Assembly: GCF_021295315.1 (NCBI RefSeq) | Contig: NZ_JAIMJA010000020.1 | Location: 1-64,000, forward strand | Reading direction: 5' to 3' | Length of the DNA stretch: 64,000 nucleotides | Source of the DNA: Motilimonas cestriensis | GTDB lineage: Bacteria > Pseudomonadota > Gammaproteobacteria > Enterobacterales > CBDFNC01 | Part shown: piece by piece, positions 17,685-26,671 of the stretch | How the letters are laid out: every line of letters begins with the position of its first letter | Numbering within the stretch: the first letter of the stretch is position 1 | Made by a program: the position numbers and the translations under genes | The notes under the pieces: generated by a model | What the model was told of the DNA's origin: nothing | Databases searched by the model: none | Seen by the model: only the letters and a program-made list of their open reading frames with translations

Positions 17685-17900
17685 GGGAGCTAAATTAGCT
17701 CCCTACTAAAAAAACCATTACAAAGGAAAGGAAATGGCTCTTTGTAAATATCCACGTTTTATCTACCCTTGGTAGGGCTACCACTGCGATCCTTGCTGTG
17801 GGTAATTTATGTAAGATGAGGTGCAGTCATCTTACAACCACTAAATTCACAACAGCTAATAAAATAACGCTTCAAAAGACTGCGAGGTAAAGATAGCAAA
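17685..17900 (-). ncRNA. Candidate small RNA ending in a terminator
   Basis: A GGGAGC/GCTCCC terminator stem at 17685-17703 is followed on the minus strand by eight T. No minus-strand gene ends near it; the OmpA-like gene far to the right has its own terminator. Upstream on that strand lie a GTAAGATGA/TCATCTTAC hairpin (17811-17835), a GGTAG/CTACC hairpin, and a pyrimidine-rich single-stranded TTTCCTTTCCTTTG segment (about 17725-17740) able to pair with ribosome sites. The 5' end is a guess. An alternative is a 13-codon plus-strand ORF at about 17733, preceded by AAAGGAAAGGAA. Confidence 0.35.
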
Positions 17901-17903
17901 TTC

Positions 17904-18180
17904 TCGCCTAAAAAAACCACAATACTTTGCGTAAATTCCGTTAACGAGCAGAATAATTACGTCAAAAACGCTAAAAACCACGTTAATAACGTCAATAAAA
18001 ATCACAAAGCATTGATTTAAATGGATAAAAAACAAAATTGGATAGCGCTATCAAAATCGACAAATATCATTTTAGCGGCTATAAATGGCTACTTAAACTG
18101 TATTTTTTACTCTAAAGACAATACTTGAGACGATACGTCTAAGTGAGTGGATAAAATGCAGCTGTGCTTTCTCAATAAAA
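17904..18180. other. AT-rich intergenic stretch
   Basis: Between the candidate small RNA and the 59-aa ORF. It holds several copies of AACGTCAA/ACGTTAA-type short motifs around 17940-18000, including AATTACGTCAAAAACGC and CACGTTAATAACGTCAA. No frame with a ribosome site was found. Confidence 0.4.
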
Positions 18181-18183
18181 GAG

Positions 18184-18363
18184 TTAAATAATCGAAGTAA
18201 TACTTAAGCCAATTACGGCCCAAAGTGCCCATTTTTTGGCAAAACTTCGTTTGGAGTGATGAAAACGCAGCTTCAGGTTATTAGCTAGTAGTTGCAACTG
18301 TTTACCAACAGGCTTATGAAAAAATAAATCTATAATATCGGCTATGCAAACGAGATAAGGCAA
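18184..18363 (-). CDS. Short ORF with a C-terminal membrane segment
   Basis: A 59-codon frame opening at TTG 18363, just after an in-frame TAG, and ending at TAA 18184-18186. The product is basic in the middle (KLRFHHSKRSFAKK) and ends with a hydrophobic helix (WALWAVIGLSITSII), like a small tail-anchored inner-membrane protein. There is no strong ribosome site, and it lies about 30 bases beyond the terminator of the OmpA-like gene. Composition looks coding, but the start and expression are unproven. It could also be the remains of a longer gene. Confidence 0.35.
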   Translation of the reverse strand: MPYLVCIADIIDLFFHKPVGKQLQLLANNLKLRFHHSKRSFAKKWALWAVIGLSITSII

Positions 18364-18392
18364 CTATTCAAGCTTTTTATTTAGGCAAAAAA

Positions 18393-18412
18393 AAACCGCC
18401 CTCGGGCGGTTT
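18393..18412 (-). terminator. Terminator of the OmpA-like lipoprotein gene
   Basis: AAACCGCCC/GGGCGGTTT stem with a two- to four-base loop, and a run of T on the minus strand; 20 bases after the stop codon. Confidence 0.85.
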
Positions 18413-18431
18413 TCTACAAGCGATAGCATCG

Positions 18432-19166
18432 TTATTTCATAACGAAATCAACTCGACGGTTATCCGCCATGCCTTCTGGAGTTCCATTACTTGAACTTGG
18501 GTTACTCTCACCTAGGCTCTTAGTGCTTAATACAGATGCATCCGAACCTGTAGATATCATGTAGTTGTATGCCGCTTCTGCGCGCTTGCCACCTAACCAC
18601 ATGTTGTAACGCTCGGTACCTGAACTATCAGTGTTACCTTGTAGCTCAACATTAAGGCCATTCTGGCTAATTGCATCTGCAACACAGCTCATGTGGTGCT
18701 TCATACCACGACTTAATTCGTAATTATCAAAAGCGAATTTTAGCGGGGTAAAACCAACTACGCGGCCATTAACAGCTTGTACGTAGTTTTTACATTGTGA
18801 AGGAACGAAGAAAGCAACTTCTTCGATGACTTCTTCTTCAACGACTACTGAACAACCTACCTCGTCGACAACATCACCAGCAGGTGTATCAGGGCACGCA
18901 TCTTTACTATTCGCTACGCCGTCAAGATCAGTATCTGGATCGTAACATAGGCCAGCAGCAATGGCCGCAGTCATTACAGAGGCAGCACCCATTGCGCCAG
19001 AAGCATCAGCGCCAGCGGCAACAAGCGCACCAACACCACCACCAACAATAGCACAAATTGCTGGGTGAGCAGCTTCACTGTTAGGGCTATGCTCTTCGTT
19101 AGTCGCACAACCAGAAGTTAATAATGCAGCACTGACTGCTGAGACTAGAAGTAATTTTTTGTTCAT
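18432..19166 (-). CDS. OmpA-family lipoprotein with a calcium-binding (TSP3-like) segment
   Basis: A 244-residue protein starting at MNKKLLLVS. The signal peptide ends in lipobox LTSGC, so Cys19 is likely lipidated. A glycine-rich segment (about 38-72) follows, then a thrombospondin-type-3-like acidic loop (DPDTDLDGVANSKDACPDTP). A C-terminal OmpA/MotB domain (about 135-244, LQGNTDSSGTERYN ... DNRRVDFVMK) binds peptidoglycan. It tethers outer membrane to wall. I prefer the ATG at 19166 (after AGGAAC) to the upstream start at 19235, which overlaps mrcB. Confidence 0.85.
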   Translation of the reverse strand: MNKKLLLVSAVSAALLTSGCATNEEHSPNSEAAHPAICAIVGGGVGALVAAGADASGAMGAASVMTAAIAAGLCYDPDTDLDGVANSKDACPDTPAGDVVDEVGCSVVVEEEVIEEVAFFVPSQCKNYVQAVNGRVVGFTPLKFAFDNYELSRGMKHHMSCVADAISQNGLNVELQGNTDSSGTERYNMWLGGKRAEAAYNYMISTGSDASVLSTKSLGESNPSSSNGTPEGMADNRRVDFVMK

Positions 19167-19227
19167 TGTTGTTCCTGCCATATTTTTATTGTTAGTTACA
19201 TCCCTAAGTTGGTTAATTATAAGGAAA

Positions 19228-21570
19228 TTAGCCAAAAATTCTACTTAACCAACTAGGAATCTCCTTGATATTTTTTTCAGCACAGTTTTTTTGTGACGCC
19301 AGTTGTGTTTTTTTAACTGGCAATTTAATCACATTGTCACATGTATCATTGACTAGTTGGCCCGTTTTAGCAATAAATTGCCCCATCACAACCCCATTTG
19401 GCATTTTTAAACGACTACTCTTGCCTTGCCTTTGTTTCATATAAGAGGCAAACACAGGCACCGCGCCACTAGAGCCAGTTAGCCCTGCTGGTTTATTATC
19501 ATCTCGCCCAACCCAAACAGAAACAAGGTCTCGGTCATCCCACCCCACAAACCAACTATCTCTAAGCTCATCCGTGGTACCAGTTTTACCGCCTAGTTTC
19601 ACGCCAGGTACACGCCACGTTAGGCTTTTCGCGGTGCCGGTTTTAGTCACTTCTTCTAGGTTGTATAAAGTGAGGTAACTGGCCGCTTTATCAAGCACTC
19701 GCTTAGCACGCTCATCTTTTTCATAAATCACCTTACCTGCCCCGTCTGTGACGGCTCGAATGGTTACCAGGGGTTGATATAAGCCTTGGCTAACTAAGGT
19801 TTGATAAATTTGATTAACCGCCATTGGCGACATTGAAACACTGCCTAAAACTAAAGAGGGGTACGGTTTCACAACCTTATCTAAGCCCATCTTATTTAAG
19901 GTAGTCACTACATTATCTAAACCGACAGCCACCCCTAAATTAACCGTAGGAATATTCAAAGATGCACTCAACGCGTCATGTAATGACACACTGCCACGAT
20001 ACTTTTTGTCGTAGTTTTTTGGTACCCAAACACTGCCCGACTTATTTTTCAATTTAATCGGCTTATCTTTTAGGATAGAGGCAAGATTATAATCACCTTC
20101 CAACGCCGTAACATAAACCGCAGGCTTCACCAATGAGCCTATCGGCCTAACCGCATCCATGGCACGGTTGAATCCGGCGTATTTCACATCGCGGCCCCCC
20201 ACCACAGCAATCAACTCCGCTTTGCGTTTATCTGAAACAACAATCGCTCCTTCAAGGCCTGATAACTTTCGCGCCTTTTCTATATCCGTTAAACCTTGGG
20301 CTAATGCATTTTCGGCACTGGCTTGAGCCACTGGGTCAAGGGAAGTAAAAACACGCACACCAGATTGAATAACTTCAGAGCCACCTACTTTTTCTTCCAG
20401 CTCACGCCGCACTAGAGATAAAAATGCCGGTGCCGTTTGCTTACCCATCGCGCCGCGTTTAATCACGCCAATATCCGCCGAAGAAGCAACATCGTATTCA
20501 TGGCGCTCAATTAAGTCATTATCAGCCATTAGCTTGAGTACAAGATCTCGCCTTGCTAAGGAACGCTCAGGCGAACGCCATGGGTCGTAATAAGAAGGGC
20601 CTTTAACCAGTGCCACTAAATGTGCAATTTGACCGGCAGAAAGCTCTGAAACTGGGCGACCGAAATAGAAATGGCTCGCTAAGCCAAAACCATAAATCCC
20701 ATTGGCGCCATTTTGACCAAGGTAAACCTCGTTTAAATACGCCTCAAGAATGCGGTTTTTGTCATAACGAAAATCAATGATCAACGCCATATAAGCTTCT
20801 TGGGCTTTGCGTAGCAATGAACGCTGACGTGTTAAGAAGATATTTTTGGCTAACTGCTGAGTTAACGTACTGCCACCTTGTACTGTTTGCCCTGCTCGCA
20901 CATTAGCCACCATGGCACGTAAAATGGCCATCACGGAAACACCTTGATGCTGATAAAAGTCACGATCTTCAACCAGCATTAGGGTTTCAATTAATAAACT
21001 AGGCATTTTATCCAGCGTAACCATCATACGATCTTCGGCATTATTGGTGCCAATACGATCGATTAACAACGGCTCGAGCCTAACATAACCGAGTTTTTGT
21101 CCCGTTTCGACCAAGGTAATGGTGTTCACCGAGGCACCTTTAAATTCAACTAAAATTCGCTTTTCTGGCTCAGGCCCATCTTTAAACACAAAACCACGGC
21201 GAACCACTTCAATGCGTGTTTTCGATTGGGCATATTCCCCCGCGCGGCGCGGTGATTGTACATAGCGATAATTAAGTAACTTAAGTTCAGCAATCATTTC
21301 ACTTTTATCGAGCGCCATGCCGGGATACAAAGTTAACGGGCGCGCATAAACTTGTGCTGGTAGCTGCCACAGCTGGCCGTCCATACGAGAGCGTATTTTG
21401 CTATCAAGATAAATGCCGTAAATCAGCACGCCAGCAAATACAACTAAACTTAATTTAAGACTCGTTTTCCAAAACCAAGCGAAAATACTTTGTCGATTAA
21501 ATTTCGATTTTGGCTTCTTCTGACTGCGTTTACGCGGTGCTCGAAGCGTTGTTTTTTTTCGGGTCGCCAT
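19228..21570 (-). CDS. mrcB: Penicillin-binding protein 1B
   Basis: A 780-residue bifunctional peptidoglycan synthase. A basic cytoplasmic tail precedes a membrane helix (about 35-52), a UB2H-like domain (about 65-150), the glycosyltransferase with catalytic E201 in EDRDFYQHQG and QGGSTLTQQLAKN, and the transpeptidase with S479-xx-K482, S537-L-N539 and KTGT 662-665. The arrangement next to hrpB with one base between is conserved from E. coli. The LpoB-type activator is not visible here. Confidence 0.95.
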   Translation of the reverse strand: MATRKKTTLRAPRKRSQKKPKSKFNRQSIFAWFWKTSLKLSLVVFAGVLIYGIYLDSKIRSRMDGQLWQLPAQVYARPLTLYPGMALDKSEMIAELKLLNYRYVQSPRRAGEYAQSKTRIEVVRRGFVFKDGPEPEKRILVEFKGASVNTITLVETGQKLGYVRLEPLLIDRIGTNNAEDRMMVTLDKMPSLLIETLMLVEDRDFYQHQGVSVMAILRAMVANVRAGQTVQGGSTLTQQLAKNIFLTRQRSLLRKAQEAYMALIIDFRYDKNRILEAYLNEVYLGQNGANGIYGFGLASHFYFGRPVSELSAGQIAHLVALVKGPSYYDPWRSPERSLARRDLVLKLMADNDLIERHEYDVASSADIGVIKRGAMGKQTAPAFLSLVRRELEEKVGGSEVIQSGVRVFTSLDPVAQASAENALAQGLTDIEKARKLSGLEGAIVVSDKRKAELIAVVGGRDVKYAGFNRAMDAVRPIGSLVKPAVYVTALEGDYNLASILKDKPIKLKNKSGSVWVPKNYDKKYRGSVSLHDALSASLNIPTVNLGVAVGLDNVVTTLNKMGLDKVVKPYPSLVLGSVSMSPMAVNQIYQTLVSQGLYQPLVTIRAVTDGAGKVIYEKDERAKRVLDKAASYLTLYNLEEVTKTGTAKSLTWRVPGVKLGGKTGTTDELRDSWFVGWDDRDLVSVWVGRDDNKPAGLTGSSGAVPVFASYMKQRQGKSSRLKMPNGVVMGQFIAKTGQLVNDTCDNVIKLPVKKTQLASQKNCAEKNIKEIPSWLSRIFG

Positions 21571-21571
21571 A

Positions 21572-24028
21572 TTACTGCTCTGAATTCATGAATTTTTTGG
21601 TTTTAGTGGTCGCTTGCGCAGCGCTTGGGTCATCGGGCCAAAAATGCTTGGGGTAGCGCCCTTTCATTTCTTTTTGTACGTCCTTATAACTGCCTTGCCA
21701 AAAGCCCACTAAGTCTTGAGTGGTTTGCAAAGGTCGACCCGCCGGAGACAATAACAGAATTGTGATTGCAGCACGACCATTGGCTATTTTAGGCGTCTCA
21801 CTCAACCCAAACATATGCTGCATTTTTACCGCAATAACTGGGGGTTTGTTACCTTCATACTGTACTTTTACTGTTGAGCCCGCAGGGGTGGTATAACTGC
21901 GCGGAAAGTAGTCTGCCAAAGCTTGCTGCTGGGGCCAAGTTAACCTTTGTTTAATCAGGTTTAACATGTCTAACTTTTTCACTTGCTCTAAGCTGGTTAA
22001 ATCAGAGATATAAGGCGCCAACCAAACATCGATACTCTGACGTAAGCTGTCTTGGCTAAGCTCAGGTAGCGCTAATTCTGGCATTAAGCTGCGCGCATAT
22101 TCTACCAAGCCAATGTAGGCTAACGCCGCCTCAGTTAATGGTAATTCAGGCAAAGCTAAGATGCCTTGTAACAATGCTTGAGTGCGAAGCTCTGGATTAA
22201 TCTTTTTCAGCGGCTGACTGCTCAATACAATCGCGCCTACCCGTGTTTGCTCTGTGCCCTTCACTTTATTAATGCTGGCATCCCAACTAACATCATGATG
22301 GGTATGGAATAAATGTGGCTGGTATTGTTTGAGAGTTGAAAGTTCAAGGGGCGCAGCCGTAAAAGCCAGTAACTCTTGTTGTTTGCCAACACCGCCAAGT
22401 TGCGGGATCACCAACCACTCTTGATTAAACAAGCTCTGCTCAGAATAAAGTTTAACCCCCAGCCCAGAACTAAGTAGCCAATGGTCACTATTCCCAGCCC
22501 GTTTACGAGCAATGCGATCAGGATAAGCTAACACCAAAGCCAGTCCGGTTAATGCCACCGGTAAAGTAGCAGGAGGCGCTAGCGCTAACTTTTTCAAGGT
22601 TTGCAGATACTGCTGTTGTTCAACCTTGTTGAGCCTTGCTTCTACCGCTCGCGATAAATCAAACTCCCTTTGCTGCTGGTTTAATAAAACCGCTAATTTT
22701 GCTGCTAACGCAGTAAAGCCAACCAGATTAAATTTTTGCTCTAATTCCTTAGCGGCCAATAACATGTGCGCTTCGCGAGGCGAGCCAGAAAAACCTAATA
22801 TAGCTTGACCATGGGCCGTTAACTGGCCCGATGGCGTAAGGGCGCCGAGTTGATTCAGCAAATTGACGGCTTGCTGCCAATTGCGCTCAGGCGGTAAAGT
22901 CAACCAAGATAGCGCATCCGCTTGTTGTACCCCCCAACCGGCTAGCTCTAACACCAGCGCACTTAAGTCAGCCACCATAATGTCGGGTAAACTGTGTTGC
23001 TCTAGGCTCGCATAAATTTCTTTATTTATAAGGCGATAACAGCTGCCAGCTTGAATACGCCCCGCTCGCCCCATACGCTGTGTGGCTGCAGCTTGGCTGA
23101 TCAAACGTGTGGTTAAGGTGCCAATGCCGGTTTTGTGATCAAGTTTTAAGCGCCGCTCGCGCATCGAGTCCACCACTACGCTGATGCCGGCAATGGTTAA
23201 ACTGGTTTCTGCGATATTAGTAGCAAGCACAATTTTACGCTTACCCGCTGGTGGCTCAGCAATCGCAAGACGTTGTTCATTGAGAGGCATCGCGCCATAA
23301 AGAGGGCAAATATTCACATCTTGCCATTCTTGCTGCTGTAACAATTTAGCGAGGTTAACAATTTCTTTTTTACCCGCTAAAAAAACCAAAATATTACCGC
23401 TTTCATTGGCAACGATCTGTTTGATCAACAGCGCTAAATCTTGCTCTATATACTGGTTTTTCGGGCTCCGGTAATGAAGCTCAACCGGATACATACGACC
23501 TTCACAACTTAACACCTTAGCGTCAGGCATTAACTCAGTAAGGGGTTGGTTATCCAATGTCGCTGACATCACTAAGATATGCAGATCTTCGCGCAGCCCA
23601 GCTTGCACATCCAAGCACAAGGCTAAGCCTAAATCGGCTTGTAAATTGCGCTCATGGAACTCATCAAAAATCACCATCGCCACCCCGGTTAATTCCGGGT
23701 CGGACTGCAGCATTCGCGTCAACACACCTTCGGTCACTATTTCTAAGCGCGTATGCTGGGAGACAACCGTTTCACCGCGCATCCTGTACCCAACGGTATC
23801 CCCAACTTTTTCATTAAGCTGCTCAGCCAAGTAATGAGCAATATTTTTTGCTGCTAACCGACGCGGCTCTAACAGAATAATTTTACCTTGAATATGCGAC
23901 CTAAGATTTAGCAAAAATAAGGGTAATGCAGTCGATTTACCAGCCCCCGTAGGAGCCTGCAATATAATTTGCTGATAGTGAGATAAACTAGATGATAAGG
24001 CTGGAAATATACTTTCTATGGGTAACAC
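21572..24028 (-). CDS. hrpB: ATP-dependent helicase HrpB
   Basis: An 818-residue DEAH-box-type helicase. Walker A is APTGAGKS (25-32), motif II is DEFH, motif III SAT, and QRMGRAGR is motif VI; the HrpB-specific C-terminal domain completes it. Its RNA substrate in bacteria is not known. It lies one base upstream of mrcB and diverges from sfsA with 161 bases between. Confidence 0.93.
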   Translation of the reverse strand: MLPIESIFPALSSSLSHYQQIILQAPTGAGKSTALPLFLLNLRSHIQGKIILLEPRRLAAKNIAHYLAEQLNEKVGDTVGYRMRGETVVSQHTRLEIVTEGVLTRMLQSDPELTGVAMVIFDEFHERNLQADLGLALCLDVQAGLREDLHILVMSATLDNQPLTELMPDAKVLSCEGRMYPVELHYRSPKNQYIEQDLALLIKQIVANESGNILVFLAGKKEIVNLAKLLQQQEWQDVNICPLYGAMPLNEQRLAIAEPPAGKRKIVLATNIAETSLTIAGISVVVDSMRERRLKLDHKTGIGTLTTRLISQAAATQRMGRAGRIQAGSCYRLINKEIYASLEQHSLPDIMVADLSALVLELAGWGVQQADALSWLTLPPERNWQQAVNLLNQLGALTPSGQLTAHGQAILGFSGSPREAHMLLAAKELEQKFNLVGFTALAAKLAVLLNQQQREFDLSRAVEARLNKVEQQQYLQTLKKLALAPPATLPVALTGLALVLAYPDRIARKRAGNSDHWLLSSGLGVKLYSEQSLFNQEWLVIPQLGGVGKQQELLAFTAAPLELSTLKQYQPHLFHTHHDVSWDASINKVKGTEQTRVGAIVLSSQPLKKINPELRTQALLQGILALPELPLTEAALAYIGLVEYARSLMPELALPELSQDSLRQSIDVWLAPYISDLTSLEQVKKLDMLNLIKQRLTWPQQQALADYFPRSYTTPAGSTVKVQYEGNKPPVIAVKMQHMFGLSETPKIANGRAAITILLLSPAGRPLQTTQDLVGFWQGSYKDVQKEMKGRYPKHFWPDDPSAAQATTKTKKFMNSEQ

Positions 24029-24189
24029 AACAAGGCTCGCGATTGGATAATGGCAGGCGCTATCTTAACGCAAGCGCCCTTGACTAAAAACTCTAACCCG
24101 CTCAATTTTCTTTATCCCTTTAAAACCATTGCGCCGATAGGGAAAGAGCTTTACCCTGCCCGCCATCGACCATCGCCAATGGAGCAGGC

Positions 24190-24906
24190 ATGCAATTTAC
24201 CCCGCCGTTACAATCCGCCACATTAATTAAACGTTACAAACGTTTTTTAGCTGATGTCGTATTACCAGATGGCCGTGAAGTCACCGTGCATATTGCTAAT
24301 ACCGGTGCCATGACCAACTGTGGCTCGCCGGGTGATACTGTTTGGCTAAGTTATTCTGGCAACAGTAAACGAAAATACGCCTACAGCTGGGAGTTGACCC
24401 AAACCCAATCAGGGCAACTCATTTGCGTGAACACCCAAAGGGCGAATCAAATTGTTAAACAAGCTTTACTTGAACAGCGCATCCCGGCACTTGCGCAATA
24501 CTCAACCGTGCAAGCGGAAGTGAAGTATGGCGATGAAAATAGCCGAATCGACTTTCTGCTGCGTGACGAGACACAAGCGGATTGCTATGTGGAAGTAAAA
24601 AGCGTCACTTTATTAGATCAGGAAAACGGCTGGTTTCCTGATACCAAGACACCACGCGGGCAAAAGCACCTTAGAGAATTAATGGCTATAAAACAAACAG
24701 GCGCACGCGCGGTGCTGCTCTTTGCAGTGATGCATTCAGGGATTAACTCTGTCAGTGCGGCAAAACAAATAGATCCCATCTATAATCAGTTGATCAATGA
24801 AGCGCAGCAGGCGGGTGTTGAAATATTAGTCTATCAGGCTGAACTATCAGCCACAGAGCTTTGTCTTAATAAAAAACTGGATTGGATAAATAACCAACAA
24901 GATTGA
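24190..24906 (+). CDS. sfsA: SfsA family nuclease/sugar fermentation stimulation protein
   Basis: A 238-residue protein, close to E. coli SfsA (234 aa). An N-terminal OB-like part has [10 protein letters not shown]-terminal PD-(D/E)XK-like core has SRIDFLL, then the E-V-K of [10 protein letters not shown] and [12 protein letters not shown]. Recent family names describe it as a DNA/RNA nuclease; older work linked it to maltose-gene stimulation. It follows a GGAGCA ribosome site. Confidence 0.93.
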   Translation: MQFTPPLQSATLIKRYKRFLADVVLPDGREVTVHIANTGAMTNCGSPGDTVWLSYSGNSKRKYAYSWELTQTQSGQLICVNTQRANQIVKQALLEQRIPALAQYSTVQAEVKYGDENSRIDFLLRDETQADCYVEVKSVTLLDQENGWFPDTKTPRGQKHLRELMAIKQTGARAVLLFAVMHSGINSVSAAKQIDPIYNQLINEAQQAGVEILVYQAELSATELCLNKKLDWINNQQD

Positions 24907-25064
24907 TGAGTTCGTAATATGTAATAGGCAGTAAAAACTAGGGATTGATTGTAGGTTGAACAAATAAATATAAATTGCAATTGATCCACGTCAGCTATTT
25001 TGCTATAGATAGCCGCCTTATTTTTGCTTCCATCACTAGTTAAGTGTGAAAAAGGAGAAACGTC

Positions 25065-25514
25065 ATGCCAGAAGGCAAGGCTAAAAAAACACTGGGCGTA
25101 TTAGCTATTGCTGGGCTTGAACCTTATAAGGAAAAGCCTGGCGAAGAATTCATGAATGACGCTCAACGTGAGCACTTTAAAGTCATTCTAGAAGCTTGGC
25201 GCAACCAGTTAAGACAAGAAGTGGACCGCACTGTTGGCCATATGAAAGATGAAGCGGCTAACTTTCCTGATCCAGTAGACCGCGCAGCACAAGAAGAAGA
25301 GTTCAGTCTTGAGTTACGCGCTCGTGACCGTGAGCGTAAGTTAATCAAGAAAATTGAGAAAACGTTGCAAAAAATTGAAGATGACGACTTCGGTTACTGC
25401 GACAGCTGTGGCATCGAAATTGGCATCCGCCGTTTAGAAGCAAGACCGACAGCCGATCAATGTATTGATTGTAAAACCCTTGCAGAAATCAAAGAACGTC
25501 AACTGGTGGGCTAA
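25065..25514 (+). CDS. dksA: RNA polymerase-binding transcription factor DksA
   Basis: A 149-residue partner of ppGpp that enters the RNA polymerase secondary channel. The coiled-coil tip acidic residues D69 and D72 with A74 (FPDPVDRA) are present, as is the C4 zinc finger C112/C115/C133/C136. All four cysteines are kept, so this is classical DksA, not a Cys-poor paralogue. A strong GGAGAA site precedes the ATG. The gene ends in its own terminator before gluQRS. Confidence 0.97.
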   Translation: MPEGKAKKTLGVLAIAGLEPYKEKPGEEFMNDAQREHFKVILEAWRNQLRQEVDRTVGHMKDEAANFPDPVDRAAQEEEFSLELRARDRERKLIKKIEKTLQKIEDDDFGYCDSCGIEIGIRRLEARPTADQCIDCKTLAEIKERQLVG

Positions 25515-25534
25515 TACACCCATGGTTGAAATTG

Positions 25535-25555
25535 AAGGGGCCTTGGCCCCTTTTT
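25535..25555 (+). terminator. Terminator after dksA
   Basis: AAGGGGCC/GGCCCC stem with a TT loop and five T; partial read-through into gluQRS is usual in this arrangement. Confidence 0.85.
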
Positions 25556-25586
25556 GTTCACTTTAACGCGTGTTTAAATACTTCTA

Positions 25587-26486
25587 ATGATCCCCCCTAG
25601 CAAAGACTCTTCAGCACACCACTACATTGGCCGTTTTGCTCCTAGCCCCTCGGGACCGTTGCATTTTGGTTCACTGATTGCCGCACTCGGTAGCTATTTA
25701 CAAGCAAAATCGCAGCAAGGAAGTTGGTTAGTACGGATAGAAGATATCGATCCACCGCGTGAAGTAGCTGGCGCAGATCAAGCCATTTTGCGGAGCTTAG
25801 AACAATATGGCTTACATTGGGATCAAGAAGTACGGTATCAAAGCCAACAGTCTGACTATTACGAGGACGTGATAGCAGAGCTAAAGCAACGGGGCTTATG
25901 TTACGCTTGCCAATGCACCCGAGCGCAGATTAAACAACAAGGTGGTCTTTATTTGGGCCATTGTCGTCAACTTGGCTTAGACCCTCAAGATCGTGCAATT
26001 CGCTTACAAGTGGATAAAGGTGTCAGCGCATTCATTGATAAGCTGCAAGGTGAGGTTTCGATTCCTCATAATATGGCGACGGAAGATTTTATTATTAAGC
26101 GTAAAGATGGTTTGTTTGCCTATAACTTAGCGGTCACCTTAGACGACATTCAACAAGGCATTACCGAAGTTGTCAGAGGCGCAGACTTACTGCTACCCAC
26201 AGCAAGGCAAATAGGCCTGATGCAACAACTCAAAGCGCCCGTGCCAGATTATGTACATTTACCCTTAGCGGTGACAGAGCCTGGCTTTAAATTGTCGAAA
26301 CAAAATCACGCCCCGGCAATTTCAGACTTGGATGTCACATTAACCACTTGGCAAGCGCTTGCATTTCTTGGCCAACAACCACCACCAGAATTGCAATCAA
26401 GCGGTCAACAAACCCTGCTAAATTGGGCTGTTGACCATTGGTCGTTAGATAAAGTAGCGCACCAAGAAGAAATAATACTCAGTTAA
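25587..26486 (+). CDS. gluQRS: Glutamyl-Q tRNA(Asp) synthetase
   Basis: A 299-residue paralogue of the GluRS catalytic domain without an anticodon-binding domain. It attaches glutamate to queuosine-34 of tRNA(Asp). The HIGH-like motif is in FAPSPSGPLHFGSL, zinc ligands are in CYACQC ... GHC, and the KMSKS-like motif is KLSKQN. The position after dksA is conserved across gammaproteobacteria. Confidence 0.95.
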   Translation: MIPPSKDSSAHHYIGRFAPSPSGPLHFGSLIAALGSYLQAKSQQGSWLVRIEDIDPPREVAGADQAILRSLEQYGLHWDQEVRYQSQQSDYYEDVIAELKQRGLCYACQCTRAQIKQQGGLYLGHCRQLGLDPQDRAIRLQVDKGVSAFIDKLQGEVSIPHNMATEDFIIKRKDGLFAYNLAVTLDDIQQGITEVVRGADLLLPTARQIGLMQQLKAPVPDYVHLPLAVTEPGFKLSKQNHAPAISDLDVTLTTWQALAFLGQQPPPELQSSGQQTLLNWAVDHWSLDKVAHQEEIILS

Positions 26487-26671
26487 TGAGCTGATTTAGG
26501 GTTGCCTTCACAAAACTACAGCACATATTTTGTGAATCCCCCGAGCGAATACGGAACAAATACGGAGTTAAGTTGTGTTTAACTTAACCCTTGCATATTA
26601 TAGGCGCCTAAAATATCAGCGCGATCTAGAGGACATAGACCATTAAGCGTATAAAAGAATTTTGCAAAAAA

